Assembly (NCBI GenBank): GCA_026122915.1
Contig: JAGIXO010000101.1
Span: 1-5,805 of the forward strand
Reading direction: 5' to 3'
Origin: Candidatus Electronema nielsenii
GTDB taxonomy: Bacteria; Desulfobacterota; Desulfobulbia; Desulfobulbales; Desulfobulbaceae
DNA: 5,805 bases
The notes under the pieces are model-generated. The model saw only the letters and a program-made list of their open reading frames with translations, ran no database searches and was not told the DNA's origin. The translations under genes and the position numbers were made by a program. Numbering within the stretch: position 1 is the first letter of the stretch; each line of letters starts with the position of its first letter. Below, piece after piece: positions 1 through 4,677 of the stretch.

Positions 1-53
1 GACTGTAAAATGACCGGCTCAATCCTCATCCATTGCTTGTCTGTGAGTTCCAT
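1..53 (-). CDS. Partial IS5-family-like transposase, N-terminal 17 residues
   Basis: The reading frame starts at an ATG (complement of 51-53) and leaves the window after 17 complete codons. The visible residues are MELTDKQWMRIEPVILQ. This is the typical opening of IS5-superfamily transposases with an N-terminal DUF4096-type domain (ME/LTDxQWxxIEPLL). Seen: the motif and an open frame to the edge. Known: this N-terminus precedes a DDE catalytic domain in that family. Inferred: the rest of the transposase lies left of the window, and its element has been inserted into the IS982-family relic at 109-853. Whether it is intact cannot be judged here. Confidence 0.6.
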   Translation of the reverse strand, partial: MELTDKQWMRIEPVILQ

Positions 54-108
54 AACGCAATATTAACAAAATTTATGACATTAGATAAATTTATTTTGAG
101 ATAGCTTC
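1..108 (-). mobile_element. End of an IS5-family-like insertion sequence
   Basis: Homology to the IS982-type transposase stops at about 109. It is followed, reading the - strand, by GAAGCTATCTCAAAAT, an AT-rich leader and then the IS5-type transposase start at 53. The abrupt junction between a truncated transposase and the 5' leader of another suggests the element's terminal inverted repeat begins near 108 with GAAGCTATCTC. The opposite end and any target-site duplication are outside the window, so the boundary is an estimate. An 8-bp AT-rich inverted repeat (69-76 with 85-92) lies inside this leader. Confidence 0.45.
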
Positions 109-853
109 TTGTCAAAGGGAGCCTACTGTTTCGATACGTTTTCTGATCCGTCTACAGAATTGAAGAAGAGGATTAGGCAGCGTAGTTTTCATATTCTTCC
201 TCGGAGGAGTGACAACAAGAATTCCGTGACGATCCAACAAGAGAGAATGCCTGTATGCATCAATTAACCCTTTATCTGCTGGAGCTATGCCTTGAAATTC
301 ATATAGCAAGGAATCTATACTTTGAATATCGTGCGGACGGGCAGACAGCAATGGATAATGATGTAATCATTCCAAGTCGTGAGATGCGCAAACCTAACTT
401 GAATCCGTAGTAGTGCATTTCTTTAGCGGGGCAGTATCCAAAATCATCCTTTGCCTGAAAACAACGGTCTCGTCTATCTCTGGTAAAGACACAAACAAGC
501 AGTGGAAATGTATCAATTACATGAATATGATCATTGAGTTATCCAGATATCCTTGTTAAGCGTTGCTGAATGGCCGTTTTGATCTGCCATAAGTTTGCAG
601 CTTGGCGGGCAAACAAAGACCGGTCAGCAAGTTTCGGGAAAAAATGCAGATAATGCGTGTGAAAGTATGCAAAAATGTCTTTGTCACATTCGAGTTGGAA
701 ATACTCGCCGCAAATTTCTATGGTGATGACTTCTTCATCTGTTAAGGCTGGCTCAAAGTCGCCGCGACGCAGCCGACATTGCTGCCTGATGACACCGTAT
801 TGCTCGACAAGCAGAAGCAGAAAAACAGCGATAATAAAACTGTCTCGATCCAT
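109..853 (-). pseudogene. Decayed IS982-family transposase
   Basis: From the ATG at 853 the frame reads an IS982-type N-terminus (ALTDEEVITIEICGEYF, then FPKLADRSLFARQAANLW) to an in-frame TAA at 539-541. The same frame resumes directly with DHIHVIDTFPLLVCVFTR and GYCPAKEMHYYGFKLGLRI. A shift of one base near 351-360 moves it to the frame carrying ARPHDIQSID, ADKGLID, TPPRKNMK and RKRIETVGS. A second shift near 124, probably a single-base loss, breaks the expected GSHLT before homology ends at about 109. The presumed DDE triad is still readable: Asp at 512-514, Asp at 274-276 and Glu at 130-132. About 245 residues remain of a family norm near 290-300, and the C-terminus is separated by the IS5-like insertion. 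With a stop, one clear frameshift, a probable second and a truncation it should be inactive. The outer inverted repeat upstream of 853 could not be placed. Confidence 0.85.
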
Positions 854-916
854 TGGCGCACTTCTTGTGAATAGGGCTTAGATACCGCTATCCTACAGGA
901 TGCACCCAATGGATCG
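846..916. repeat. 11-bp inverted repeat around the transposase start
   Basis: CGATCCATTGG at 846-856 is the exact reverse complement of CCAATGGATCG at 906-916. The left arm contains the start codon of the transposase relic. Between the arms, ATCCT (890-894) and AGGAT (897-901) form a second small inverted repeat. The arms could be a translational hairpin over the transposase start or part of the element's end. No family-specific terminal repeat was recognised, and chance is possible. Confidence 0.35.
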
Positions 917-946
917 GACATCTTTTTTAAGAGTTGTACATTAGGT

Positions 947-960
947 GAAATGATCATTTC
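947..960. promoter_or_regulatory. Perfect 14-bp palindrome upstream of argF
   Basis: GAAATGATCATTTC is perfectly self-complementary and lies about 140 bp before the argF start, just upstream of the promoter candidate. Its size and AT-rich flanks suit a dimeric repressor operator. It differs in spacing and core from the enteric ARG box (TGAAT-N4-ATTCA type), so assignment to ArgR would be speculative. It may instead belong to the IS flank. Confidence 0.3.
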
Positions 961-974
961 CAAGCAGAATTGCT

Positions 975-1003
975 TTGCAAAACCGCTTTTTTTCTTATAT
1001 CAA
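975..1003 (+). promoter_or_regulatory. argF: Weak sigma70-like promoter candidate for argF
   Basis: TTGCAA (975-980) and TATCAA (998-1003) are separated by 17 bp. Each matches four of six consensus positions. Transcription would start near 1010, leaving a leader of about 88 nt that contains the GC-rich hairpins at 1025-1067. The match is weak and rests on position as much as on sequence. Confidence 0.25.
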
Positions 1004-1024
1004 TACTTTTTTCGGCTGCACAGC

Positions 1025-1067
1025 CTGCGCCGCCTTGGCGCGGGTTCAGGGTGCTGGCCCTGCGCAG
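1025..1067 (+). promoter_or_regulatory. GC-rich leader with alternative hairpins before argF
   Basis: Two small stems are visible: GCGCC (1027-1031) with GGCGC (1037-1041), and CAGGG (1047-1051) with CCCTG (1058-1062). A third, mutually exclusive pairing joins CTGCGC (1025-1030) to GCGCAG (1062-1067). Competing pairings in a leader are compatible with attenuation or translational control. There is no T-run directly after the second stem, and no leader peptide rich in Arg codons was recognised. It ends about 30 nt before the argF start. Confidence 0.3.
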
Positions 1068-1097
1068 TCTGTTTTCAGAACATCGAGATATTCTATC

Positions 1098-2018
1098 ATG
1101 AGCAACCATTTGTTGGCGTTACAAGATTTTACCCCGGCCCAGCTCCAATCCTTCCTTGACCGGGCAGCAGCACTGAAAAAAGAGACTGCCTCCGGCCTCC
1201 GCCATCAGCAGCTTGCCGGCAAAAGCATCTGCATGTTGTTTGAAAAGCCCTCCACCCGCACAAGGGTGTCGTTTGAGGCAGCCATGTACGGATTAGGCGG
1301 CCAAGTGATCTTTCTTCAAGCAAAAGAGACCCAACTCGACCGAGGCGAACCGCTTAAAGATATGGCACGAGTGCTGTGTCGTTACGCCGATGCTTTGGTG
1401 GTGCGCACCTTTGGCCAGCAAGTGGTGGAAGAACTGGCCCGCTATTCGGAAGTGCCGGTGATCAACGCCCTTACTGATTTGCACCACCCCTGTCAAGTCC
1501 TCAGCGATCTGATGACCGTGATTGAGAAGAAAGGTGATCCCAAGAAGCTGAAGATTGTTTGGTTGGGTGACGGCAACAACATGGCTAATTCATGGATACA
1601 AGCTGCCGCCGTGCTGGGCTTTCCGCTGACTCTCGCGTGTCCTGAAGGCTATGAACCTGCTCCTGCTATTCTCCAAGCCGCCCGCACCATTGCCTCTCAG
1701 CCCATCACTGTGCTGCGTGATCCTGCCGAAGCCGTGCAAGGCGCGGATGTGATCAACATTGATGTCTGGACTTCAATGGGCAAAGAAAAGGAGAAGGAAA
1801 AGCGGTTAGCTGTCTTCCGCCCGTATCAGCTCAACGCCGAGCTGCTTGCACGTGCGGCCAACGATGCGGTTGTCCTCCACTGCCTGCCTGCGCATCGGGA
1901 TGAGGAAATCACCGAAGAGGTGTTGGAAGGCCCTCAGAGCGTGGTCTTTGATCAGTCCGAGAACAAGATGCACATGCACAAGGCCATCTTAGAGGCGTTG
2001 ATTCTCGGCACGGTTTAA
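1098..2018 (+). CDS. argF: Ornithine carbamoyltransferase (OTC, EC 2.1.3.3)
   Basis: A 306-residue cytosolic enzyme that joins carbamoyl phosphate to L-ornithine to give citrulline and phosphate, in arginine biosynthesis. Visible motifs in order: the carbamoyl-phosphate loop STRTR at residues 52-56 within FEKPSTRTRVSFE, a HPCQ motif at 130-133, the ornithine-side DVWTSMG at 222-228, and HCLPAHR at 261-267 with the catalytic Cys. Length equals the family norm of about 305. The ATG at 1098 gives the usual OTC beginning (MSNHLLALQDFTPAQL). An in-frame ATG at 975 would add 41 residues without OTC character. The upstream ribosome binding site is weak (GAGA about 10 nt before). argG, the next pathway enzyme, follows on the same strand but 2.66 kb away, separated by the divergent caspase module. 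A catabolic OTC (arcB) is less likely given argG nearby, and no arcA or arcC is seen. Confidence 0.96.
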   Translation: MSNHLLALQDFTPAQLQSFLDRAAALKKETASGLRHQQLAGKSICMLFEKPSTRTRVSFEAAMYGLGGQVIFLQAKETQLDRGEPLKDMARVLCRYADALVVRTFGQQVVEELARYSEVPVINALTDLHHPCQVLSDLMTVIEKKGDPKKLKIVWLGDGNNMANSWIQAAAVLGFPLTLACPEGYEPAPAILQAARTIASQPITVLRDPAEAVQGADVINIDVWTSMGKEKEKEKRLAVFRPYQLNAELLARAANDAVVLHCLPAHRDEEITEEVLEGPQSVVFDQSENKMHMHKAILEALILGTV

Positions 2019-2159
2019 GTCGCAGCGCACATGACCTCCGTTTTTCTTTACAAAGGTTTTCCATCATCCCGCATAAAGGATGGGAAACCTTTGCTTGATT
2101 CATCGTTCCTCTGAGTATCCAAACGGTGTCGAGCGGCAAAGAAGCTACACGGGGCCAAA
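2019..2159. other. Convergent intergenic region argF / caspase gene
   Basis: This 141-bp spacer separates the two convergent stop codons and contains the strong hairpin at 2051-2093. No small gene was recognised. Confidence 0.7.
2051..2093. terminator. 15-bp hairpin, likely bidirectional terminator
   Basis: The arms CAAAGGTTTTCCATC (2051-2065) and GATGGGAAACCTTTG (2079-2093) pair over 15 positions with a single wobble or mismatch and a 13-nt loop. The hairpin lies 32 bp after the argF stop and 66 bp after the convergent caspase stop, the right place for a shared terminator. There is no proper T-run after the stem on either strand, so rho-independent function is not certain. A hairpin downstream of the variable region is also a known feature of some diversity-generating retroelements. 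Confidence 0.5.
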
Positions 2160-2285
2160 TCACTGTCCGCCGCGCACCAGACGGACCGCGTAGGGGTAGT
2201 CGCGGTCGTAGATGAGGGAATAGCCGTTGTAGAAATTGACATACCACGCGCCGATCGAGTAGCCAGCATACGGCGACCCGGACCA
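2160..2285 (-). other. Candidate DGR variable region at the 3' end of the caspase gene
   Basis: The last 41 codons (W557 to the end) encode the final part of the lectin-fold domain. They consist of conserved scaffold positions (FWSGSP, GAW, VNF, NG, AVRLVRGGQ) separated by residues such as Y, S, I, D, L and P. Codons 579-588 (2190-2219) read TCC, CTC, ATC, TAC, GAC, CGC, GAC, TAC, CCC, TAC: all are NNC, the products expected from adenine mutagenesis of AAC codons in a template repeat. Other Tyr positions are TAT or TAC. Known: DUF1566/CLec domains are recurrent DGR targets, with variable residues near the C-terminus. Not seen: template repeat, reverse transcriptase or Avd, so the assignment is inferred. 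Confidence 0.55.
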
Positions 2286-3953
2286 GAACTGAGTTGCCTC
2301 AGTATTCGGAAAAGCCTGCTGGTTGATCGTCGGTTGTTCAGACCCCTCGTTGCAGTGATGGCTATCTTTCTTTTTCCCCTTGCTGCAATAAACCAAGGTT
2401 TTCAGCTCATCAATGGTCGGCAGCCGCCAATAAGAATAGCCTGCGTATTCAACATCCTTAAAACGCTTCACCGCATCATCCCATTTATAATTTTCTAACT
2501 TGCCCTCTTCGCAGGTCACACCGGACAAACCTTCTGCACAGCGTTTCCACATCAAGCCGGTTTTCGTGTCGGTGATCGTGCCATCGCCATGATCAATATA
2601 TTGCCCGATGGTTCTGCCTCTCTGCGGGCTGGCGTTCTGGCTCGGCTTCTCTGGCAGCGGTTCAGCTTTTTCTGACGAAGAAGGAACAGGCGGCAGCAGG
2701 GCAATCGGCTTAGGGATGCGAATCTTTCCAAGATCGGGAAGCTGCCTTGGTTTAACATGGATAGTATGCTGTTTAGGTGCTGGCTCGGCGGGAGGCTTCT
2801 GCGGGGCAACAGCAGGAGGCTCTGGTGTTACTTTTTCGTAAGGAGAGGCAACGGCAGGAAGTTCTGATCTTGCTTCTTCCGACGGAGAAGGAACTACCGG
2901 TGAGACAGGCATGAAATACCATGCGGCTCCAACGACCAGAACAGCGGCAATCTTCCACACAGGCAGAGCCAGGACAGGCGGCTTTTCTGGCACAAAGGAG
3001 GTCTTCAACCAGCTCTCGACAAAATCAGCCAAACTCATCCTGCCGTCCGCCAGCCGCTCAATCAGCAGGCTGCATTCCCTTTCTCTGGCTGTCATCTCCT
3101 GCGCAGACATGGAAGCGATCTTCAACAATTCACCAAGCAGCCTGTCCGAAAGATAACCTTGCGCCGCCAGCCCGCAGAGCTTCGCCCTCAACTCCTGCCG
3201 CCGTTTCTCCTTGGCATCTTTGCCGCTGCGGGAGAGAATCAAATCGCCGTTGCTCCGCAGATGCCATTCCAGCGGCTTCTGCGTTCCCTCCTGCCGGACT
3301 TTCTCGCAGACATAACTGTGCAGCTCGTTTATGTCTATCAAGCCGTCCTCGTTCTTGTCCGCCTCGCCGCTTCTGATGCCTGCAACAAGATGCTTGGTGA
3401 ACAAACTGAGCTGATCTTCTGGCCTCTCAACGGCAACTTGAAAATCAGTGGAAGCCGTCATGATGAAGGTTCCTTCCGCATTCGACATCCGCTTCAGTTC
3501 TTCCTCAACGCCGCCGCCTTTAAAAGCCTTCTCAATCGCGCCGCTGTAGCAGCAATCTAAAATGAGAATCTTGCTTTTGGCAAAAGAATGATCGAAGAGC
3601 AGCTTGATCGTTGCCGCAGGAATGGACGTAGTGGCAAGCGCACTCAGTCTGGTGTTTGCTGTCGTAAGGCAGAGCTGATATGAACGATCCATCTGCTTGC
3701 CATGCCCAGAGAAATAAATGAGCACCAGATCATCCTTGCTCGCAGCGGCAAGGACAGTTTCCATTTTCTCCTGCACTTCATGACTGGGCGCGTTCTTGAG
3801 AACAAAGGTTTCGGTGAACTGCCCGAAGTCTGGCGAGCCGAGAATCTCGTTGAGCGCGTCAACGTCGTTCTCCGGGCAGCGCAGCGGAGCAAGCCCCGGC
3901 TCGTCCGGGTACTTGCTGCTGGCAATCAGGATTGCGTAGCGTTTGCCTGCCAT
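2160..3953 (-). CDS. Caspase-like peptidase with TM helix and C-terminal Lcl/DUF1566 lectin-fold domain; candidate DGR target
   Basis: A 597-residue protein counted from the ATG at 3953. Residues 3-240 form a caspase/metacaspase (peptidase C14) domain. It opens with RYAILIASSKYP, has the catalytic-His motif FSGHG (His84) and the catalytic-Cys motif DCCYSG (Cys135 by alignment to metacaspase DSCHSG). DKNEDGLIDINE at 199-210 fits an EF-hand calcium loop. Residues 243-320 are charged and probably helical. A hydrophobic segment at about 327-349 is a single membrane helix, with basic residues before it and acidic residues after, so the caspase is predicted inside and the C-terminus outside. A Pro-rich linker (350-446) leads to a Lcl/DUF1566-type domain (447-597: DGTITDTKTGLMWKRC, YWRLPTIDELKTL, FWSGSPYAGYS, AVRLVRGGQ). 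An upstream TTG start at 4007 is open but overlaps the preceding gene and adds residues encoded by the palindrome, so ATG 3953 is preferred. Neither start has a clear Shine-Dalgarno. Role inferred: sensor-effector of a cell-death or conflict system. Substrate unknown. Confidence 0.85.
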   Translation of the reverse strand: MAGKRYAILIASSKYPDEPGLAPLRCPENDVDALNEILGSPDFGQFTETFVLKNAPSHEVQEKMETVLAAASKDDLVLIYFSGHGKQMDRSYQLCLTTANTRLSALATTSIPAATIKLLFDHSFAKSKILILDCCYSGAIEKAFKGGGVEEELKRMSNAEGTFIMTASTDFQVAVERPEDQLSLFTKHLVAGIRSGEADKNEDGLIDINELHSYVCEKVRQEGTQKPLEWHLRSNGDLILSRSGKDAKEKRRQELRAKLCGLAAQGYLSDRLLGELLKIASMSAQEMTARERECSLLIERLADGRMSLADFVESWLKTSFVPEKPPVLALPVWKIAAVLVVGAAWYFMPVSPVVPSPSEEARSELPAVASPYEKVTPEPPAVAPQKPPAEPAPKQHTIHVKPRQLPDLGKIRIPKPIALLPPVPSSSEKAEPLPEKPSQNASPQRGRTIGQYIDHGDGTITDTKTGLMWKRCAEGLSGVTCEEGKLENYKWDDAVKRFKDVEYAGYSYWRLPTIDELKTLVYCSKGKKKDSHHCNEGSEQPTINQQAFPNTEATQFWSGSPYAGYSIGAWYVNFYNGYSLIYDRDYPYAVRLVRGGQ

Positions 3954-3963
3954 TTCGTTAACT

Positions 3964-3991
3964 GTAGGGGCAAAAGATTTTTTGCCCCTAC
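3964..3991. repeat. Perfect 12-bp-arm palindromic hairpin across the gene junction
   Basis: GTAGGGGCAAAA (3964-3975) and TTTTGCCCCTAC (3980-3991) are perfect reverse complements around the 4-nt loop GATT. The element contains the stop codon of the EACC1-like gene (complement of 3988-3990) and ends 11 nt before the caspase ATG. It has the form of an interspersed palindromic (REP-like) repeat, but no second copy occurs in the window. As RNA it would be a stable stem that could limit read-through, protect the upstream message or influence translation of the caspase, whose start lacks a Shine-Dalgarno. Confidence 0.6.
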
Positions 3992-4362
3992 TCCGCCGGT
4001 GCTTCAAAAAGCTGCTTCACCGCCTGCATGGTTTGGGCAATCTGCTCCGGGCTGAGATGCTCCGCCTCAATCTTCAGCTCGCGGCCATCCGCTGTTTTAA
4101 TCTCAAAGCGCAAGGTCGGCTTCCGATTGATGTATGATTTGAGCACTTGAAACAAAGCCACTACGGTACCGGAACTCAAAGCGGCGAGGAATATCGCGCC
4201 GATGGTGATTGGATCGCCTTTTGCGCCTGCGCAGCCGGGATATTCCGGCTGCTTCGCCGTCAACTCAGTTTCCTGCCTGATGCTCCGCAGCAGCTCGGCA
4301 GTCAATTCCTGAAGGTCTTCAGCCGCCATCCGGCTGTCATGCAAAGAAAGTGTCGCGTTCAT
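3988..4362 (-). CDS. EACC1-like small membrane protein (effector-associated constant component 1)
   Basis: A 124-residue protein. Residues 1-40 are polar and helical (EDLQELTAELLRSIRQE), followed by a short Pro/Gly turn and KGDP at 48-51. A hydrophobic helix at about 51-74 (ITIGAIFLAALSSGTVVALF) precedes VLKSYINRKP. A strand-rich stretch (LRFEIKTADGRELKIEAE) and a final helix (SPEQIAQTMQAVKQLFE) complete it. This order, with KGDP, a TM helix, then a charged strand motif ending in a DGR/K turn, matches my memory of the EACC1 family, described as a constant partner of effector proteins such as caspases in NTP-dependent bacterial conflict systems. The adjacent caspase supports it. The start at 4362 has a strong AGGAG six nt upstream. 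The stop is 34 nt before the caspase ATG, so the two form one operon. Molecular function is not known; a membrane adaptor for the effector is inferred. Confidence 0.7.
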   Translation of the reverse strand: MNATLSLHDSRMAAEDLQELTAELLRSIRQETELTAKQPEYPGCAGAKGDPITIGAIFLAALSSGTVVALFQVLKSYINRKPTLRFEIKTADGRELKIEAEHLSPEQIAQTMQAVKQLFEAPAE

Positions 4363-4368
4363 GCTCGG

Positions 4369-4374
4369 CTCCTG
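4369..4374 (-). promoter_or_regulatory. Strong ribosome binding site of the EACC1-like gene
   Basis: On the - strand CAGGAG stands six bases before the ATG at 4362. It fixes this start over the internal ATG at 4329, which has no such site. It is the best Shine-Dalgarno of the four main genes in the window. Confidence 0.7.
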
Positions 4375-4406
4375 TTGGGGATAAATTCAGACAGATTTAC
4401 CCGCTG

Positions 4407-4436
4407 AAAATACCACTGAATCACGATAGTTCTCAA
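4407..4436 (-). promoter_or_regulatory. Sigma70-like promoter candidate for the EACC1-caspase operon
   Basis: On the - strand TTGAGA (-35, complement of 4431-4436, five of six matches) and TATTTT (-10, complement of 4407-4412, four of six) are separated by 18 bp. Transcription would start near 4400 and give a short leader of about 38 nt containing the AGGAG site. Confidence 0.4.
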
Positions 4437-4450
4437 GGGATTTATGAAAA

Positions 4451-4477
4451 GCCGGGTGGGAGCGGATCTCGCCCAGC
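4451..4477. other. Imperfect GC-rich hairpin in the divergent intergenic region
   Basis: GCCGGG (4451-4456) and CCCAGC (4472-4477) pair, with further inner pairs down to a 5-nt loop at 4462-4466. Read on the - strand the stem is followed by TTTT, so it could stop antisense transcription arriving from argG before the EACC1 promoter. The stem has mismatches on that strand and the T-run is short. It may simply be structured spacer. Confidence 0.25.
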
Positions 4478-4487
4478 AGCAAAATCC

Positions 4488-4514
4488 TTGACAGAATTCC
4501 CCCTGCTGTCTAAT
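4488..4514 (+). promoter_or_regulatory. argG: Sigma70-like promoter candidate for argG
   Basis: A perfect -35 TTGACA (4488-4493) is followed after 15 bp by TCTAAT (4509-4514, five of six matches to TATAAT). The spacing is shorter than the optimal 17. A start near 4521 would leave a leader of about 157 nt. An own promoter is expected because argF is far upstream and the opposing module and the 2051-2093 hairpin lie between. Confidence 0.4.
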
Positions 4515-4517
4515 CTG

Positions 4518-4598
4518 CACAGAGTCCGCAAGCTTGCTGTGTTTGCGGCGATCATCTGAAATTCTTGCATTTCCCATGCACCGCCGCTGCTGGCATGG
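4518..4598 (+). promoter_or_regulatory. argG leader with small inverted repeats
   Basis: CCGCAA (4526-4531) pairs with TTGCGG (4543-4548). A competing stem pairs CACAG (4518-4522) with CTGTG (4537-4541). A third stem is CCATGC (4574-4579) with GCATGG (4593-4598). The first two are mutually exclusive, as in some regulated leaders. All are short, and no known riboswitch architecture was recognised. Confidence 0.2.
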
Positions 4599-4677
4599 TA
4601 AGATTGAGCATCTTGACTGACGGCATCGAAGCAGCCGAGACGCATTCCTATTCGGATTACTTTACAAAAACAAGATT

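Larger units (their letters stand above)
854..1097. other. Non-coding region between IS relic and argF
   Basis: No convincing gene is seen here. The part nearest the transposase may still contain the undefined IS end. The region holds a palindrome at 947-960, T-rich tracts at about 987-993 and 1007-1013, a weak + strand promoter candidate, and the GC-rich inverted repeats at 1025-1067 just before argF. Open frames crossing it show no recognisable protein character. Confidence 0.6.
4363..4677. other. Divergent intergenic region EACC1-like gene / argG
   Basis: This 315-bp stretch separates divergently transcribed genes. It holds the promoter candidates for both directions, an imperfect hairpin and the argG leader stems. 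Short open frames cross it on both strands, but none shows a ribosome binding site plus recognisable protein character. Confidence 0.6.

Noticed and set aside
975..1097. N-terminal extension of argF from the ATG at 975
   Set aside because: The 41 extra residues cover the GC-rich hairpins and lack OTC character. The protein from 1098 already has the normal family length and beginning.
2921..3560. Overlapping + strand open frames inside the caspase gene
   Set aside because: They lie opposite a gene with clear domain content, have low-complexity Arg/Ser/Pro-rich translations and no ribosome binding site.
3954..4007. TTG start of the caspase gene at 4007
   Set aside because: It overlaps the upstream gene, has no Shine-Dalgarno, and its 18 added residues are largely encoded by the palindrome. 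The ATG at 3953 starts directly before the caspase fold. It stays possible as an alternative form.
4359..4645. Short - strand open frames between the EACC1-like gene and argG
   Set aside because: They cross the promoter region, have no recognisable protein features and lack a convincing ribosome binding site.
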